From contig NZ_CP113942.1 of the NCBI RefSeq assembly GCF_029392815.1, positions 62,001 through 126,000 of the forward strand: DNA of 64,000 nt, in the 5' to 3' direction. The notes beneath the pieces are model-generated. The model was given only the letters and a program-made list of their open reading frames with translations, was not told where the DNA came from and did no database searches. The position numbers and the translations under genes were made by a program. Positions 63,689-64,000 of this stretch are shown piece after piece. The stretch is from Bifidobacterium sp. ESL0682 (GTDB lineage Bacteria > Actinomycetota > Actinomycetes > Actinomycetales > Bifidobacteriaceae). Positions within the stretch are counted from its first letter, which is position 1, and every line of letters begins with the position of its first letter.

Positions 63689-64000
63689 TCAGTCCTTGAT
63701 CTCGGCCTTATAGAAGTTGACGTAGGAACGTGACGGGGTGGGGCCGCGCTGACCTTGATAGTGCGAGCCGACGCCGTTTGAACCGTAAGGATGCTCGGCC
63801 GGCGAGCTGAGCTCGAAGAAGCACATCTGTCCGATTTTCATGCCGGGCCAAAGTTTCACCGGCAGCGTGCTCACGTTCGACAGTTCCAGCGTGATATGCC
63901 CTTCGAAGCCGGGGTCGATGAAACCGGCGGTGGAATGGGTGAGGATGCCGAGGCGGCCGAGCGAGCTTTTGCCTTCGAGGCGGGCTGCGGTGGCCGAGTT
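63689..64000 (-). CDS. dcd: dCTP deaminase, C-terminal part (cut by the window edge)
   Basis: 104 codons visible, open to the right edge. [33 protein letters not shown], and [20 protein letters not shown] are family-typical; the glutamate in FEGHITLE and the ring of residues around HSTAGFID form the active site. It deaminates dCTP to dUTP (or, in bifunctional forms, to dUMP). Ends in [10 protein letters not shown]. Follows rlmB by 50 nt on the same strand order (dcd upstream). Confidence 0.92.
   Translation of the reverse strand, partial: NSATAARLEGKSSLGRLGILTHSTAGFIDPGFEGHITLELSNVSTLPVKLWPGMKIGQMCFFELSSPAEHPYGSNGVGSHYQGQRGPTPSRSYVNFYKAEIKD

Overview
The window is a chromosomal segment of a Gram-positive actinomycete, most probably a Bifidobacterium. 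Support comes from the block cca / NUDIX / DUF6049-like protein / murJ / pseudokinase, which matches the order of the mycobacterial Rv3907c-Rv3910 region; from rpfB next to rsmA; from LAKTG-type and LPxTG sortase tails; and from many carbohydrate-use genes with moderate-to-high GC. I cannot name the species from the sequence alone.

Layout. 1-4.3 kb: rhomboid protease (+), then on the minus strand a D-Ala-D-Ala ligase, a PLP aminotransferase and a DinJ/YafQ toxin-antitoxin pair. 4.7-8.6 kb: a large sortase-anchored BspA/DUF285-repeat surface protein whose signal peptide is out of frame across a G6/C6 tract. 8.9-19.1 kb: envelope block (pseudokinase, MurJ, DUF6049-like protein, NUDIX; divergent cca). 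19.2-27.0 kb: LytR_C protein, rsmA, rpfB, tRNA-Thr(UGU), DsbA-like protein and a membrane Ser/Thr kinase. 27.3-50.7 kb: a glycoside-utilisation region with five GH3 proteins, one GH2 protein, a GPH-type symporter and a first agrC/agrA-like (GHKL kinase + LytTR regulator) two-component system. Four GH3 proteins have the two GH3 domains in reversed order and membrane anchors at both ends, so the catalytic domains should face outward; the fifth is a canonical cytosolic enzyme coupled to a GtrA-like membrane protein. 51.4-53.6 kb: a second LytTR/GHKL system with a 63-codon repeat-containing ORF overlapping both partners. 53.9-64 kb: FIVAR-domain surface protein, dicarboxylate/cystine-type symporter, an AT-rich stretch with a small HTH protein, an MsmK-type sugar ABC ATPase, a DUF4032 protein, rlmB and the 3' part of dcd.

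Working model (inference): polymeric or oligomeric beta-glucosides are cut at the cell surface by the tethered GH3 enzymes. Products enter through the GPH symporter or ABC systems energised by MsmK, and are finished by the cytosolic GH2 and GH3. The first LytTR system is divergent from one GH3 gene and has 21-bp-spaced direct repeats in the shared intergenic region, so it may control it.

Quality caveat: about 30 frame disruptions affect 19 genes, including genes normally essential (murJ, cca, rsmA). Most are repaired by adding or removing one base in a short run, so I treat them mainly as base-calling or assembly errors. Each affected gene is annotated over its full span with the break position given. 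Residue numbers in such genes are approximate.
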